From: a halophilic archaeon SHRA6
Lineage (GTDB): Archaea; Halobacteriota; Halobacteria; Halobacteriales; Haloferacaceae
Length of the DNA stretch: 64,000 bases
NCBI GenBank assembly: GCA_005239175.1
Contig: SOPS01000001.1
Location: forward strand, 434,001 to 498,000
Reading direction: 5' to 3'
In this document: positions 55,761 through 63,657 of the stretch, in pieces
Layout: every line of letters starts with the position of its first letter
Numbering within the stretch: the first letter of the stretch is position 1
Notes under the pieces: model-generated
Told to the model about the DNA's origin: nothing
Seen by the model: only the letters and a program-made list of their open reading frames with translations
Databases searched by the model: none
Made by a program: the position numbers and the translations under genes

Positions 55761-55805
55761 CAAAATCGTAGAACGATTTTGTGGGCTCCCAAAAGCTTGC
55801 TTTTG
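55761..55805. repeat. pair of adjacent small hairpins
   Basis: CAAAATCGT-AGA-ACGATTTTG (55761-55781) and CAAAAG-CTTG-CTTTTG (55790-55805) lie between the 15-bp inverted repeat and the border with the IS5 relic. They may be the recombination end structure of the IS110 element. Confidence 0.55.
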
Positions 55806-56120
55806 CGAACGCCGAGAGGCGCAGCAGCACTCGCCAGAGTTCTGTCTTGATCCTATCAAATTCACTAACGTCGAGTGATGCGGGAGATCGGCCTCGAACC
55901 GTCCGATCTCCCCGAGTATTTGTGGCATCTCGCTCAATAGATCCAACGTCTCTCGGTAGGACTTCTCCAAGTAAACCCGAAGACAATGGAGCGATACGAC
56001 CGCATAGTCGGCGAAGCCGCCACCCCCTTCGAGGGCGGCGACTTTGCCTCGGCCACCGACAGCATTTTTAGCTAACTGGACCGCTTTCTTCGTGAAGCGG
56101 GAGATCTTCGACATGGACAT
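55806..56120 (-). pseudogene. IS5-family transposase, N-terminal part
   Basis: SRFTKKAVQLAKNAVGGRGK and VVSLHCLRVYLEKSYRETLD match the N-terminus of the IS5-type transposase at 51.9 kb. A frameshift after ADLPHHSTLVN moves EFDRIKTELWRVLLRLSA to the next frame, which ends at the IS110 insertion. It continues at 54330-53870. The following 56121-56399 holds no gene. Confidence 0.78.
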
Positions 56121-56399
56121 CGGCGGTTTCCCGCTTCACTCCACTAGTTCTGACGTTCGAACCTGAAGCAGTCTAGTGATTCACCAGAGCCGTTCTCATC
56201 GACTCGCTCGGGGTACGGAATATGGGGAGAAGGATTGAGGATAGAACTACCGACGGCCTGGAACCGCCAGCATTCCTTCCCCAATCAATCCAGTCCGTGA
56301 ACATCTCGCGAGATTCCTACTGACTGAATAGTCGGTGGGATTCTTGTACCTGAATCTCCTACCGCTCGGAATCCCTCCGCGGTCACTCGGAGGAGGATG

Positions 56400-57182
56400 T
56401 CAATCGAAAATCCAGACGAGATGCCTCTGGTCCGTCTCTCTGTCTAGCTCACTCTGGTACCAGTTGAGGTCTTCAATCGTATCAACCTCAAGCCAATTCC
56501 CCTCAATCGGCACAACTTGTACGAACCATCCAGTCTCGATAAGATGCTGGATGAAGTGTGTCATTTCGACTGATGTGGTACCGCCGTCGGAGAGTTCACC
56601 ATAGACTGCTTCGAACTCATCCAAATAGTCGTGCCGGACTTTGAGGAGGCCGATATACTGCCCTTCGATTTCGTCGTACCCCGCGGGCCTCGAGCCGATT
56701 TCGGTGATGTGACCCTGATCGTCGACCTGGAGCGTTTCGGCATCGTCGAGTGGACTATCGAACCGTTCGGCCCAGAGTTCCCGCCAGTTTCGGTCGACGA
56801 CGACACACATCGGTGCATCACATGCCAGAATCTCCTCGACGACAGATTGCTCGTAGAGAATGTCGCCATACGAGATGAGGAGTTCACGGTCTTCGGGGAA
56901 CTGATCGGCGGCACAGAAGAGGCTGTAGACCATCTCCGTCTCGTCGTACACATCGTTGTGAACGGTCTCGTATCCCAGGTCGCGAATCTGATCAGCACGA
57001 TAGCCCGTCACGACCAGCTGGTCATCAACACCGGCTCGTTCGAGAGTTTCGACGTTGCGTTCCAGGAGTGACTGGCCGCCAAGTTCGACCAGCGGCTTGG
57101 GTCGATCGTCCGTAATTGGCCGGAGTCTCGTTCCCTGTCCTGCTGCGAGGTGAATCGCTCTCGGTGAGTCCTGCTCGGTCAT
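56400..57182 (-). CDS. nucleotidyltransferase, probable CTP:phosphoglutamine cytidylyltransferase (Cj1416 type)
   Basis: A 260-residue NTP-transferase with the nucleotide loop AAGQGTRLRPITDDRPKP (residues 13-30), a YGDILYE metal-site strand, and EVDTIEDL near the C-terminus. Length and motifs match the phosphocholine/sugar-1-phosphate cytidylyltransferase branch. In C. jejuni the capsule enzyme Cj1416 of this branch makes CDP-L-glutamine from CTP and L-glutamine phosphate. It is last in an operon whose first two genes match the other steps of that pathway, coupled by a 4-bp overlap. Without that context LicC-type phosphocholine activation would be the default call. Confidence 0.78.
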   Translation of the reverse strand: MTEQDSPRAIHLAAGQGTRLRPITDDRPKPLVELGGQSLLERNVETLERAGVDDQLVVTGYRADQIRDLGYETVHNDVYDETEMVYSLFCAADQFPEDRELLISYGDILYEQSVVEEILACDAPMCVVVDRNWRELWAERFDSPLDDAETLQVDDQGHITEIGSRPAGYDEIEGQYIGLLKVRHDYLDEFEAVYGELSDGGTTSVEMTHFIQHLIETGWFVQVVPIEGNWLEVDTIEDLNWYQSELDRETDQRHLVWIFD

Positions 57183-57838
57183 TGTTTCTCACCACTGAAG
57201 ACGTGATTGAGTATCTGTCGGTCGAGCGCTTCCGATGGCGACTCGCGCTCGGGATGCCACATGATGGCCCACACTGGCAGGGATTCGTGGACGACACACT
57301 CGACCGTGTCGTCCGGGGCGGTTCCAAGTACACAGAGTGGTTCTCCCACGTCCGTGCTTTCAATCGCGTAATCGTGATAGCTATTGACCGTCGTCCGGTC
57401 GGGGAGTGTGAATTCGGTGTCCGCGGTGTGGTCGGAGTCATAGAAGTCGATGTCGTGAGTACAGGCGACGTGGCCGGTCGTCGGGGAGATTGTTCCACCG
57501 AAATACTCGTTGATGAGTTCGAGTCCGCGACAGACGCCCAGGACTGGAATATCGTTGTCGATGGCATATTCGAGTGTGGTGACTTCGAAGTCGTCGCGCT
57601 CGGGTGCCGGCGTCGACGGGTCGTCCACGCTTGTCAGGTCGTTACCGCTCGTCAGGACGATTGCATTGAGGTCCAGCGAGTCAAGATAATGGTCGGCCTC
57701 GTTCACGCGGTTTGGCAGTGGAACAGGTGTGTATCCGAGAGATTCGAGCAGCACGGTCCACTGCTGGTCGAGGCAGTCCCGTCGCTCGCCGTACTCCTTG
57801 ATGACCTCGACACGCTGGGTGAGTCCGACACGAGTCAT
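57179..57838 (-). CDS. class I glutamine amidotransferase-fold hydrolase, probable gamma-glutamyl-CDP-amidate hydrolase (Cj1417 type)
   Basis: A 219-residue peptidase C26/GATase-fold enzyme. The nucleophile is C103 in VLGVCRGLELINEYFGG, and His195/Glu197 are in MWHPERE, a full Cys-His-Glu triad. The usual annotation is gamma-glutamyl-gamma-aminobutyrate hydrolase. In C. jejuni, Cj1417 of this family cleaves the glutamyl group from CDP-L-glutamine to release cytidine diphosphoramidate. Overlaps of 4 bp with both neighbours (ATGA) tie it to the kinase-like and cytidylyltransferase genes, making that specific role likely. Confidence 0.8.
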   Translation of the reverse strand: MTRVGLTQRVEVIKEYGERRDCLDQQWTVLLESLGYTPVPLPNRVNEADHYLDSLDLNAIVLTSGNDLTSVDDPSTPAPERDDFEVTTLEYAIDNDIPVLGVCRGLELINEYFGGTISPTTGHVACTHDIDFYDSDHTADTEFTLPDRTTVNSYHDYAIESTDVGEPLCVLGTAPDDTVECVVHESLPVWAIMWHPERESPSEALDRQILNHVFSGEKQ

Positions 57839-60800
57839 TGGATCACGCGCGTATCCAGCGCCGCGCAGTTCAGCTCGAGGACGTCTGCCCGCCGCAGCGT
57901 GTCGTAGTGGTTCTCGCCAACACCGATAGCTGCAGGCAAGGAAAACTCCGCCGCGCGGACTGCCATGTGAGAGTTCGAGCCGCCGTACTTGGTGACGAGG
58001 CCGGCGATGTCGTGGCCAAAGAGCCAGTCGTATCCGGGATCAGCTTGCTCGATCAGGACGATTTTCCCGTCGATATCCTCGGGTTCGACGTCCTCGGCAC
58101 CGAGTTCGACCACGTCCGCAGTGACTGTTTTCCCAGTGACGAAGTTCGGTTCGCGTGCCGGTCGCTCGAACACCAGAAAGTCCGTCTCGTCGTACAGCAA
58201 CGGCGGGAGTTCGACCGATGTAGTCATTGAGTGTTTCTCACGCCCCTTCTGTACGCGGTCGGCGAGCCAGGATTCGAGATTCGATGGCGAGTGGTCGAGC
58301 GTGAGTTCGAAGAACGTCTCCAGGGAGACGTAGGAAAGTTTCTCGCGTGAAAAGCCGTGCTGGTCGCCGAACTCGGCGATGCGTTCGAGCGCGTCGCTCA
58401 AGTTGCGTGAAAACACGAATTTCGAGTGTTCGCGCCCCTCAATTGCGTCGACGAGAAAATCGATGAACCAGTCGGCGTCTGCTGGCAACCCGAGCCCCTC
58501 TAGTTCCTGTTCGATCTCGCGTTTAGTCTCCTCGTCCCAGACGCCGACCGGATCCGGATGGGCTTCCGGTTCAGTGCCCGTCTCGACGATGGGTTGGAGG
58601 TACTCCTCGGGATTCTGGCTGTAGGCCGGCGAGGTAATCTCGTAGGTGCCGGGCCGAAGATGCCCGTATTTCTCGACGAATGCATCCCACTCCAACTCGT
58701 CGGTGCTGACGCGGTAGCCATCGCGCTCGAACTGCCGGGCGACCGTGTTGAGCGAGTTCTGGAATGCACTGCGTTGCTCTGCGGTCAGGACGCCGATGCG
58801 TTCGAGTGAGCGCAGCAGCGACGTGGCCACGAACGCAGTTCTGGCAAGATGAGCGAACGGAAGGCTTCCCAGTCGTCGACAGTCGTTGAGGAGGTAGTAC
58901 GCTTCCTCGAGTGGCAGAAGGTCGGCATTGACGATCTGTTCGTACCGGGATTCGAGCAGGTCGATTTTCTCCGTGTCTTCCTCGGCTTCGATGCGGCGGA
59001 ATCCCTCCTCAGTGATTTCACGCAGCCCCTCCCGGAATGGCTGGAGTTCGTCATTCGTAAAGCCAGCTTCGAGTAGCGGCTCGATCTGGGTCTCGTAATC
59101 AAACGTGAGACACGTGAGCACGATATCGAACTCGACCTTGTCGTGGTACTCGGGATGGGCTTCCAGGCGCTGGAGGTAGTACTCGACGAGGTCGGTGGCC
59201 AACTCGTCGGGCACCGAGGCAGGGATGAAAGAGTTGAAGTCGGCCCGGACGTCGACGTACGGCTGACCAGCGAAGCTCTTCATCAGCGGGTGCGGGCGAA
59301 CGTCGCGATACCCGTACTCGGCGCGTTGCTGTGCCCAGGTCTGGTTCATGATGAGATACCGGTACAGCGAGGCGGCGAGCTGTCGGGGCTGGCGGCCGAT
59401 GATCTCGGCGGGGTTCCAGTCGGGCATCACGCCGTAGATGGTGCGGTCACCGAAGACCATCGGCGGGGAATTCTGGGAGGAGAGAAACTCCGCTCTGCTC
59501 TGTTCGAGTGTCTCGAACAGTTTTTCATCGTCGACGGTGTTTTCGGCCGGATCGATGGTCATCGGGCGTGCCTGCAACACGTAAACTTCGTCGAAGCTGT
59601 CGATGGTGAACTCGACGTCAAGGCTGTCGTGGCCGATGAGTTCCTCGAGTTCGCGTACAGCTGTGAGGAGTGGTTCCAGCGAGAGGTCGCTTGGATACTG
59701 GGGGCGGTCGTTGTTGTTATCCGAACGGAGGTTTTCAATCACAGTCTTGGCTTCGTGTGCGACATCTTTCCGGACGATGGTGGTCTGGAGGTGTTCGCCG
59801 GTGCCATCGGTGACTGACTCGGTGCTTTCGGTCGTGGCGTCGTAGTTGATGACGTAATATGGGCTGGCGGTATCCAGCGAACGTGTCATGACGACGCCGC
59901 TCTGGTTGACGTCGTCGATCATCGGCTGGACAAGGACCTGATTCTCCGGGTTGTCGTCGTGATACGAGTCGATGACCTGTTCAATCGCGTTGGAGAGGCT
60001 CGTGGTATCGTCCGAGGGGACATCGAGGACGCTCTCGAAGCGCCCGGCGTTAGATTCGTCCCAGCTATCCTCGGAGAGTGCGCTCGAACGAACGATAACC
60101 GGGTCGCCCTCGAAGGTGGCACTGATAGTTTCGCAGATGGCGTCGTAATCGTCCTCCCAGTCCTCGACAGTGAACGTGTGCTGGTCAAGGATGGTGCTCT
60201 CGGTGACCATCGACTGCAGCCGGCGGAGGGTGTTGGCCTTCGTGTCGAGAACAAATCGGGAGAGATCTTCGACGGTCTCGAGTTCGGCCCATTCTTTGCC
60301 GATATCGACGGCGTTGATGTCGATCCCGGTAGCGTTCAGGGCCCGGAGCAAGTCCGGTAGATTGGCTTCTTCAGTGAGGGTTCGGGATTCCCAGAGTGAG
60401 CGTGCGCGGGCTGTTGCCTCGGGTGTCAAGCGGAGCAACCCGGTGAACTCGGCGTGTGCCTCTTCGCTGGCGAGTTCGGTATCGGCGTCGGACAGTATGC
60501 CGTTCTCGAGGCAGACTTTCTCGGCCCTGTCAAGGCTCTCTTCGGACCGGTCTTGATAGCGGGTCTGCCAGCTCCGGTCGATGGCGATGGACATGCTCCC
60601 CTCGAGTGCGTCGACTGCCGTCTGTTCGAAGACTGTGTCGGCATAGCAGACGTAGACGGGCCTGTCGGTCGGGAGTGGGGCGGTAAAGAGTGACGCAACT
60701 GTTCCGGTCGTCTCCCACTCTTCGTTCTGTGAGAAGTGGATGTCCGTGTATGTGTCGACGATCTCTTCTATACGATAGCCGCCGACGAAGTGAAACTCCG

Positions 60801-60939
60801 GGTCCGGGAGTACCTGGGAGAATGCTTCGAGCAACCAGTCGAGTACGCGTTTGCCGCCTGAGGTCTGTTTCAACGCTGCCGGCTCGGTTCCGGCGAACGG
60901 ACGGCCAGCACCGAGTATCACTACGAAAGGGCGCTTCAT
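57835..60939 (-). CDS. nucleotidyltransferase-like domain fused to PEP-synthase-like kinase, probable L-glutamine kinase (Cj1418 type)
   Basis: A 1034-residue protein in three parts. Residues 1-240 resemble a sugar nucleotidyltransferase (ILGAGRPFAGTEPAALKQ; VYVCYADTVFE; ELETVEDL). Residues about 245-465 form a PEP-synthase-type ATP-grasp (PVIVRSSALSEDS, VYVLQARPM). A long helical middle precedes a swivelling phosphohistidine domain with H991 in KYGGSNSHMAVRA. Cj1418 of C. jejuni has the ATP-grasp/His architecture and phosphorylates L-glutamine. The N-terminal extra domain has a degraded GxGxRL loop and may be a second nucleotidyl site or a scaffold. First gene of the three-gene operon. Confidence 0.8.
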   Translation of the reverse strand: MKRPFVVILGAGRPFAGTEPAALKQTSGGKRVLDWLLEAFSQVLPDPEFHFVGGYRIEEIVDTYTDIHFSQNEEWETTGTVASLFTAPLPTDRPVYVCYADTVFEQTAVDALEGSMSIAIDRSWQTRYQDRSEESLDRAEKVCLENGILSDADTELASEEAHAEFTGLLRLTPEATARARSLWESRTLTEEANLPDLLRALNATGIDINAVDIGKEWAELETVEDLSRFVLDTKANTLRRLQSMVTESTILDQHTFTVEDWEDDYDAICETISATFEGDPVIVRSSALSEDSWDESNAGRFESVLDVPSDDTTSLSNAIEQVIDSYHDDNPENQVLVQPMIDDVNQSGVVMTRSLDTASPYYVINYDATTESTESVTDGTGEHLQTTIVRKDVAHEAKTVIENLRSDNNNDRPQYPSDLSLEPLLTAVRELEELIGHDSLDVEFTIDSFDEVYVLQARPMTIDPAENTVDDEKLFETLEQSRAEFLSSQNSPPMVFGDRTIYGVMPDWNPAEIIGRQPRQLAASLYRYLIMNQTWAQQRAEYGYRDVRPHPLMKSFAGQPYVDVRADFNSFIPASVPDELATDLVEYYLQRLEAHPEYHDKVEFDIVLTCLTFDYETQIEPLLEAGFTNDELQPFREGLREITEEGFRRIEAEEDTEKIDLLESRYEQIVNADLLPLEEAYYLLNDCRRLGSLPFAHLARTAFVATSLLRSLERIGVLTAEQRSAFQNSLNTVARQFERDGYRVSTDELEWDAFVEKYGHLRPGTYEITSPAYSQNPEEYLQPIVETGTEPEAHPDPVGVWDEETKREIEQELEGLGLPADADWFIDFLVDAIEGREHSKFVFSRNLSDALERIAEFGDQHGFSREKLSYVSLETFFELTLDHSPSNLESWLADRVQKGREKHSMTTSVELPPLLYDETDFLVFERPAREPNFVTGKTVTADVVELGAEDVEPEDIDGKIVLIEQADPGYDWLFGHDIAGLVTKYGGSNSHMAVRAAEFSLPAAIGVGENHYDTLRRADVLELNCAALDTRVIQ

Positions 60940-61453
60940 GTTTTATGATGTCTGTTTGGGTCTAAGAATATGACGATACGACTGGTTTTGTGGGGGTTGG
61001 TAGGGAGATGGTGGATGATTTTTGTGTCTTTTGGCGTTTGCCACTGTTATCGAAGCTTGTGGGGGAATTCAGTCACGAGCTAGGCGTCCAGTTGCACAGA
61101 GAAGAGCAGGGAATCGACCGGAAAACTGCCGAAGATGCCGCATCAACCATGGTACTAATGCTCCTTGGCTAACCCTGGAGAAGATCACTGGGCCGAGTTC
61201 GGCGATTTTCTTCAGTGGCGACACTGAATCGGGCACCGAGGACCGGGCGCCGGCAATACCAACCCCAAGCCGGTCGACGAGGCATGCGACACGCCCGCCC
61301 GAGACGCTGGAGACTACCTCCGTCCCAAGCGTTAAGCAACACTGGCGGCTGTGACGCCGCGATCGTTCTCGACCGTAGTTTGATCATTAGTCATTCAAGA
61401 GATCTTAGACGAATTGGAGCGAGGTGGGTTTGGCGTCGTTGTCAGCGCAGACT
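60940..61453. other. intergenic region, possible gene relics
   Basis: Roughly 500 bases upstream of the phosphoramidate operon. A plus frame near 61050-61172 reads FSHELGVQLHREEQGIDRKT before ending MLLG, protein-like but unrecognised. The operon promoter is expected near 60945-60975 on the minus strand, where the sequence is AT-richer (ATATTCTTAGACC on that strand). Nothing else is supported. Confidence 0.35.
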
Positions 61454-61610
61454 GATACGTTTGTTTGCGGGGCTCCGGTACTAATTGTTGGTAATTTGAT
61501 GTCTTTATATACTATGGGTCTATGCGAATTTTTTGGGTACCCCGTGGATCTACCCAGACGCGAAAGACGGTGGAGGGTACCACCTCCACCCGATGTCGAG
61601 AGACCAAGCC
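61454..61610 (+). pseudogene. duplicated promoter and 5' end of the terminal glycosyltransferase gene
   Basis: From GATACGTTTGTTTG onward this copies 63621-63745, including the upstream non-coding stretch and the first about 30 codons of the glycosyltransferase. ATG 61522 starts MRIF, but one base is missing relative to the intact gene, so the frame is lost (WVPRGSTQTRK in place of VTPWIYPDAKG). The copy ends after the GACCAAGCC equivalent. Confidence 0.78.
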
Positions 61611-61665
61611 GCAATCGGGCAATTGATAGTGTGAATTTGATTTCTTCATTTGGGGTGGTGGGTGG

Positions 61666-62571
61666 TTACGAAGCCTGATCAGTGCCGTGCTGTTCGACTG
61701 GTATCACTCGGAACTCACCGAATCCGTACTTCGAGTGTGTCTCGACACGATGGATGCCGTTCTTTGCTGTTTCGACTGGGTTATTGCCACAGTACTTGAC
61801 GACCTGTCCGTGATCGACAGTGGTGAGTCGATGCATGACGCGCTGCTCGACGATCCGCTCTTCGCGCTCACCGAGTTCATCTCGGGTCTCTGTCCACCAC
61901 CACGGCACGCGTTGGTCGTCAGCCTCCGGATACGTCGATTCGAGGACGAACGGTGTTGTGAGCTTGATACTGAATGCATCTGCATTCGTGAGCGTGGAGT
62001 AATCGAGAGTGTCGAGATCGACGAGTTGGGTGTCGACAAGCGTTGTAATCCCGTAGCCATAATTTCGCTTCCCGCCGAACTGTACCCCGTCGAGGACTTC
62101 TTCTTCGAGTGGCAGGAGTGAGTCATCTGTCGCGCTCAGGTACGCACTCACGAACCAGTTTGTCGTCCGCAAATCGAATTTATGTGTTTCGGGAAGACCG
62201 AGCTTCGTCTGACTGGCTAAGGCCGGATGGCCACTCTGCACGCGCAGATCGTGTGTGTTCAGCGCATCGCGGGGGCGGGAGTCTATCAGCCACGGCTGGT
62301 GTGGATCACGGAAGATGAACAGATCCTCGTAGGCAGCGACCGGCCGACAGCCATTGCCGAATGCAGGATGAGCGCCACTTTGTGAGTGTTCCTCCGGATA
62401 TGTGTCGTACTGGCCAGGCACGAACATGCCGTGACTGGCCCTGAGTTTGCGGTGGGCTGCTGGGGGGAGCTTGTGTCCGAGTGCATGGCAGATGGCGTTC
62501 CCGGACACGTAGTAGGGATGCCCAATGTACTCCATCTCCAGTTTCCAGTGGATCTGCTGAATGGTGGTCAT
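61666..62571 (-). CDS. RAMP-like protein of unknown system (possible Cas-related)
   Basis: A 301-residue protein starting MTTIQQIHWKLEMEY. Two glycine-rich basic stretches, VQFGGKRNYGYGITTL (about residues 180-195) and SKYGFGEFRVIP near the C-terminus, resemble the G-rich loops of RAMP-superfamily ferredoxin-like Cas5/Cas6/Cas7 proteins. An early YYVSGNAICHALG could be the matching N-terminal segment. ATG 62571 overlaps the upstream stop (ATGA). No cas1, cas3, cas10 or repeat array is in the window. The RAMP idea rests on motif character only. Confidence 0.45.
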   Translation of the reverse strand: MTTIQQIHWKLEMEYIGHPYYVSGNAICHALGHKLPPAAHRKLRASHGMFVPGQYDTYPEEHSQSGAHPAFGNGCRPVAAYEDLFIFRDPHQPWLIDSRPRDALNTHDLRVQSGHPALASQTKLGLPETHKFDLRTTNWFVSAYLSATDDSLLPLEEEVLDGVQFGGKRNYGYGITTLVDTQLVDLDTLDYSTLTNADAFSIKLTTPFVLESTYPEADDQRVPWWWTETRDELGEREERIVEQRVMHRLTTVDHGQVVKYCGNNPVETAKNGIHRVETHSKYGFGEFRVIPVEQHGTDQAS

Positions 62572-63038
62572 TGTCGCCTCCGGGTGAACACTTCGAGATA
62601 CTGCAAGGCCGTTGACCACGAGCCGATCCGGCGCAGGTTCGCATCCAGAAACCGATCGTCTCGGCAGCTGTCGGTGTTCAATGGATTGCCGGCAAGTCGT
62701 GACCAGACCGTAGCCCACGATCGGGAGGGCCGGGAGCCAAGGGCCGCTGATGGACTGCCCTGTGGATTGGCAGTGATGCGAAGAGCGAACTGCTCACCTG
62801 TGTAGATCGTCTGGTAGGGAATGATGACATCCTCCGCGTCAACGACGAGTTCGAGGTCGTCGAACTTGCTCCCGGAGCGGTAGTTGTCGAACAGTGCCGC
62901 CACGAGCAGTGTGTGGTACTTTAGGCTCGTGTACGGGTAGTAGACTGACTCGTTGAATCGACTGGCGACTGTTGAGGTTAAGACCCCGTAGGCTTGAGAA
63001 GCAGTATTGGGAGAATGAACTAACCATTGGTGAGATTG
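62568..63038 (-). pseudogene. 5'-truncated partner of the RAMP-like gene
   Basis: The frame is open from a TAG at 63039-63041 down to TGA 62568-62570. Protein-like sequence begins around ASRFNESVYYPYTSLKYHTL and includes IPYQTIYTGEQFALRITANP, then DRFLDANLRRIGSW. No ATG precedes it: the sequence to the right belongs to the HNH gene on the other strand, so its N-terminus has been lost or GTG 62903 is used. TGEQFALRI is reminiscent of RAMP strands. It is coupled to the downstream gene by ATGA. Confidence 0.5.
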
Positions 63039-63520
63039 CTAAGAAGGCAACAGTCGCAACGAAAAAAGTTGTAGACGCTATGGATGCGTTTGGGATAGAG
63101 CGGCGAAGCCCAGTAGAGAATTTACCAGACCGACATCCATCATCTCGAACTAATCATTGTGGTCATCGGAGATATAAGCACACTCATAAAGGAGAGAGTT
63201 TCAAAATCATGCTCCACAGGCTCCACGCAACGCTACTTGTAGACGACATAGATGAGCTGAAAGGGATGGAAGTACATCATGTAAATGGTTGTCCATTCGA
63301 CAACAGATTAGAAAATTACCAGCTTATCACACCCGACGAGCATCGAAAACTTTCGCCTCAGGGGATCAAAGCAGATAACAAAGCACTCTGTCGGGAATCT
63401 GGAGAAGTTCTCTATTCGATAAACAACCCGGTATTACGATACTGTCCCAAATGTGGTTCTCAATACGATGCTGAAGAGATCGTCAGTTGTGAATATATAA
63501 ATTGGCAAATACAACACTGA
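62972..63520 (+). CDS. HTH-HNH endonuclease-like protein, possibly 5' truncated
   Basis: The frame from TTG 62972 gives 182 residues. EKQYWENELTIGEIAKKATV resembles the N-terminal HTH of haloarchaeal HNH proteins; GMEVHHVNGCPFDNRLENYQ is the HNH core (HH...N...N). A C-terminal zinc-ribbon-like CPKCGSQYDAEEIVSC follows. No ATG is available at the start, and the frame begins inside the remnant of the opposite-strand gene, suggesting a fusion at about 62990. Similar proteins act as homing or phage nucleases. Confidence 0.68.
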   Translation: MRLRPRRLEKQYWENELTIGEIAKKATVATKKVVDAMDAFGIERRSPVENLPDRHPSSRTNHCGHRRYKHTHKGESFKIMLHRLHATLLVDDIDELKGMEVHHVNGCPFDNRLENYQLITPDEHRKLSPQGIKADNKALCRESGEVLYSINNPVLRYCPKCGSQYDAEEIVSCEYINWQIQH

Positions 63521-63657
63521 GGCCATTCATGATGTCAATAACTCTATTTTATTAAGAAGTCGATTATCTCTCTGGTGTGGGGGGCAAGTCGGTTGTCAGC
63601 GATTGTCGCCAACGGAGACCGATACGTTTGTTTGTGGTGCTCCGGTACGGAGAGACA

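Larger units (their letters stand above)
54331..55805 (-). mobile_element. IS110-family (IS1111-like) element
   Basis: It splits an IS5 relic between LRLSA (right side) and MHDPGGHAAID (left side). A 15-bp perfect inverted pair ATGGAAACGCTGCTA (54331-54345) and its complement (55730-55744) lies at or near the ends, a feature of the IS1111 subgroup. The right border is placed near 55805 from the break in the host relic; the exact ends are uncertain. Confidence 0.7.

Noticed and set aside
57179-57838. Plain glutamine or GABA catabolism gene
   Set aside because: The fold fits, but 4-bp overlaps with a kinase-like and a cytidylyltransferase gene in a glycan region favour the CDP-amidate role.
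57835-60939. Phosphoenolpyruvate synthase of central metabolism
   Set aside because: The PEP synthase C-terminal PEP-binding barrel is not evident, the protein has an N-terminal nucleotidyltransferase-like domain, and the operon partners fit glutamine phosphorylation.
61666-62571. Firm assignment to a named CRISPR-Cas subtype
   Set aside because: Only glycine-rich loops are visible; no array, cas1 or signature gene is present.
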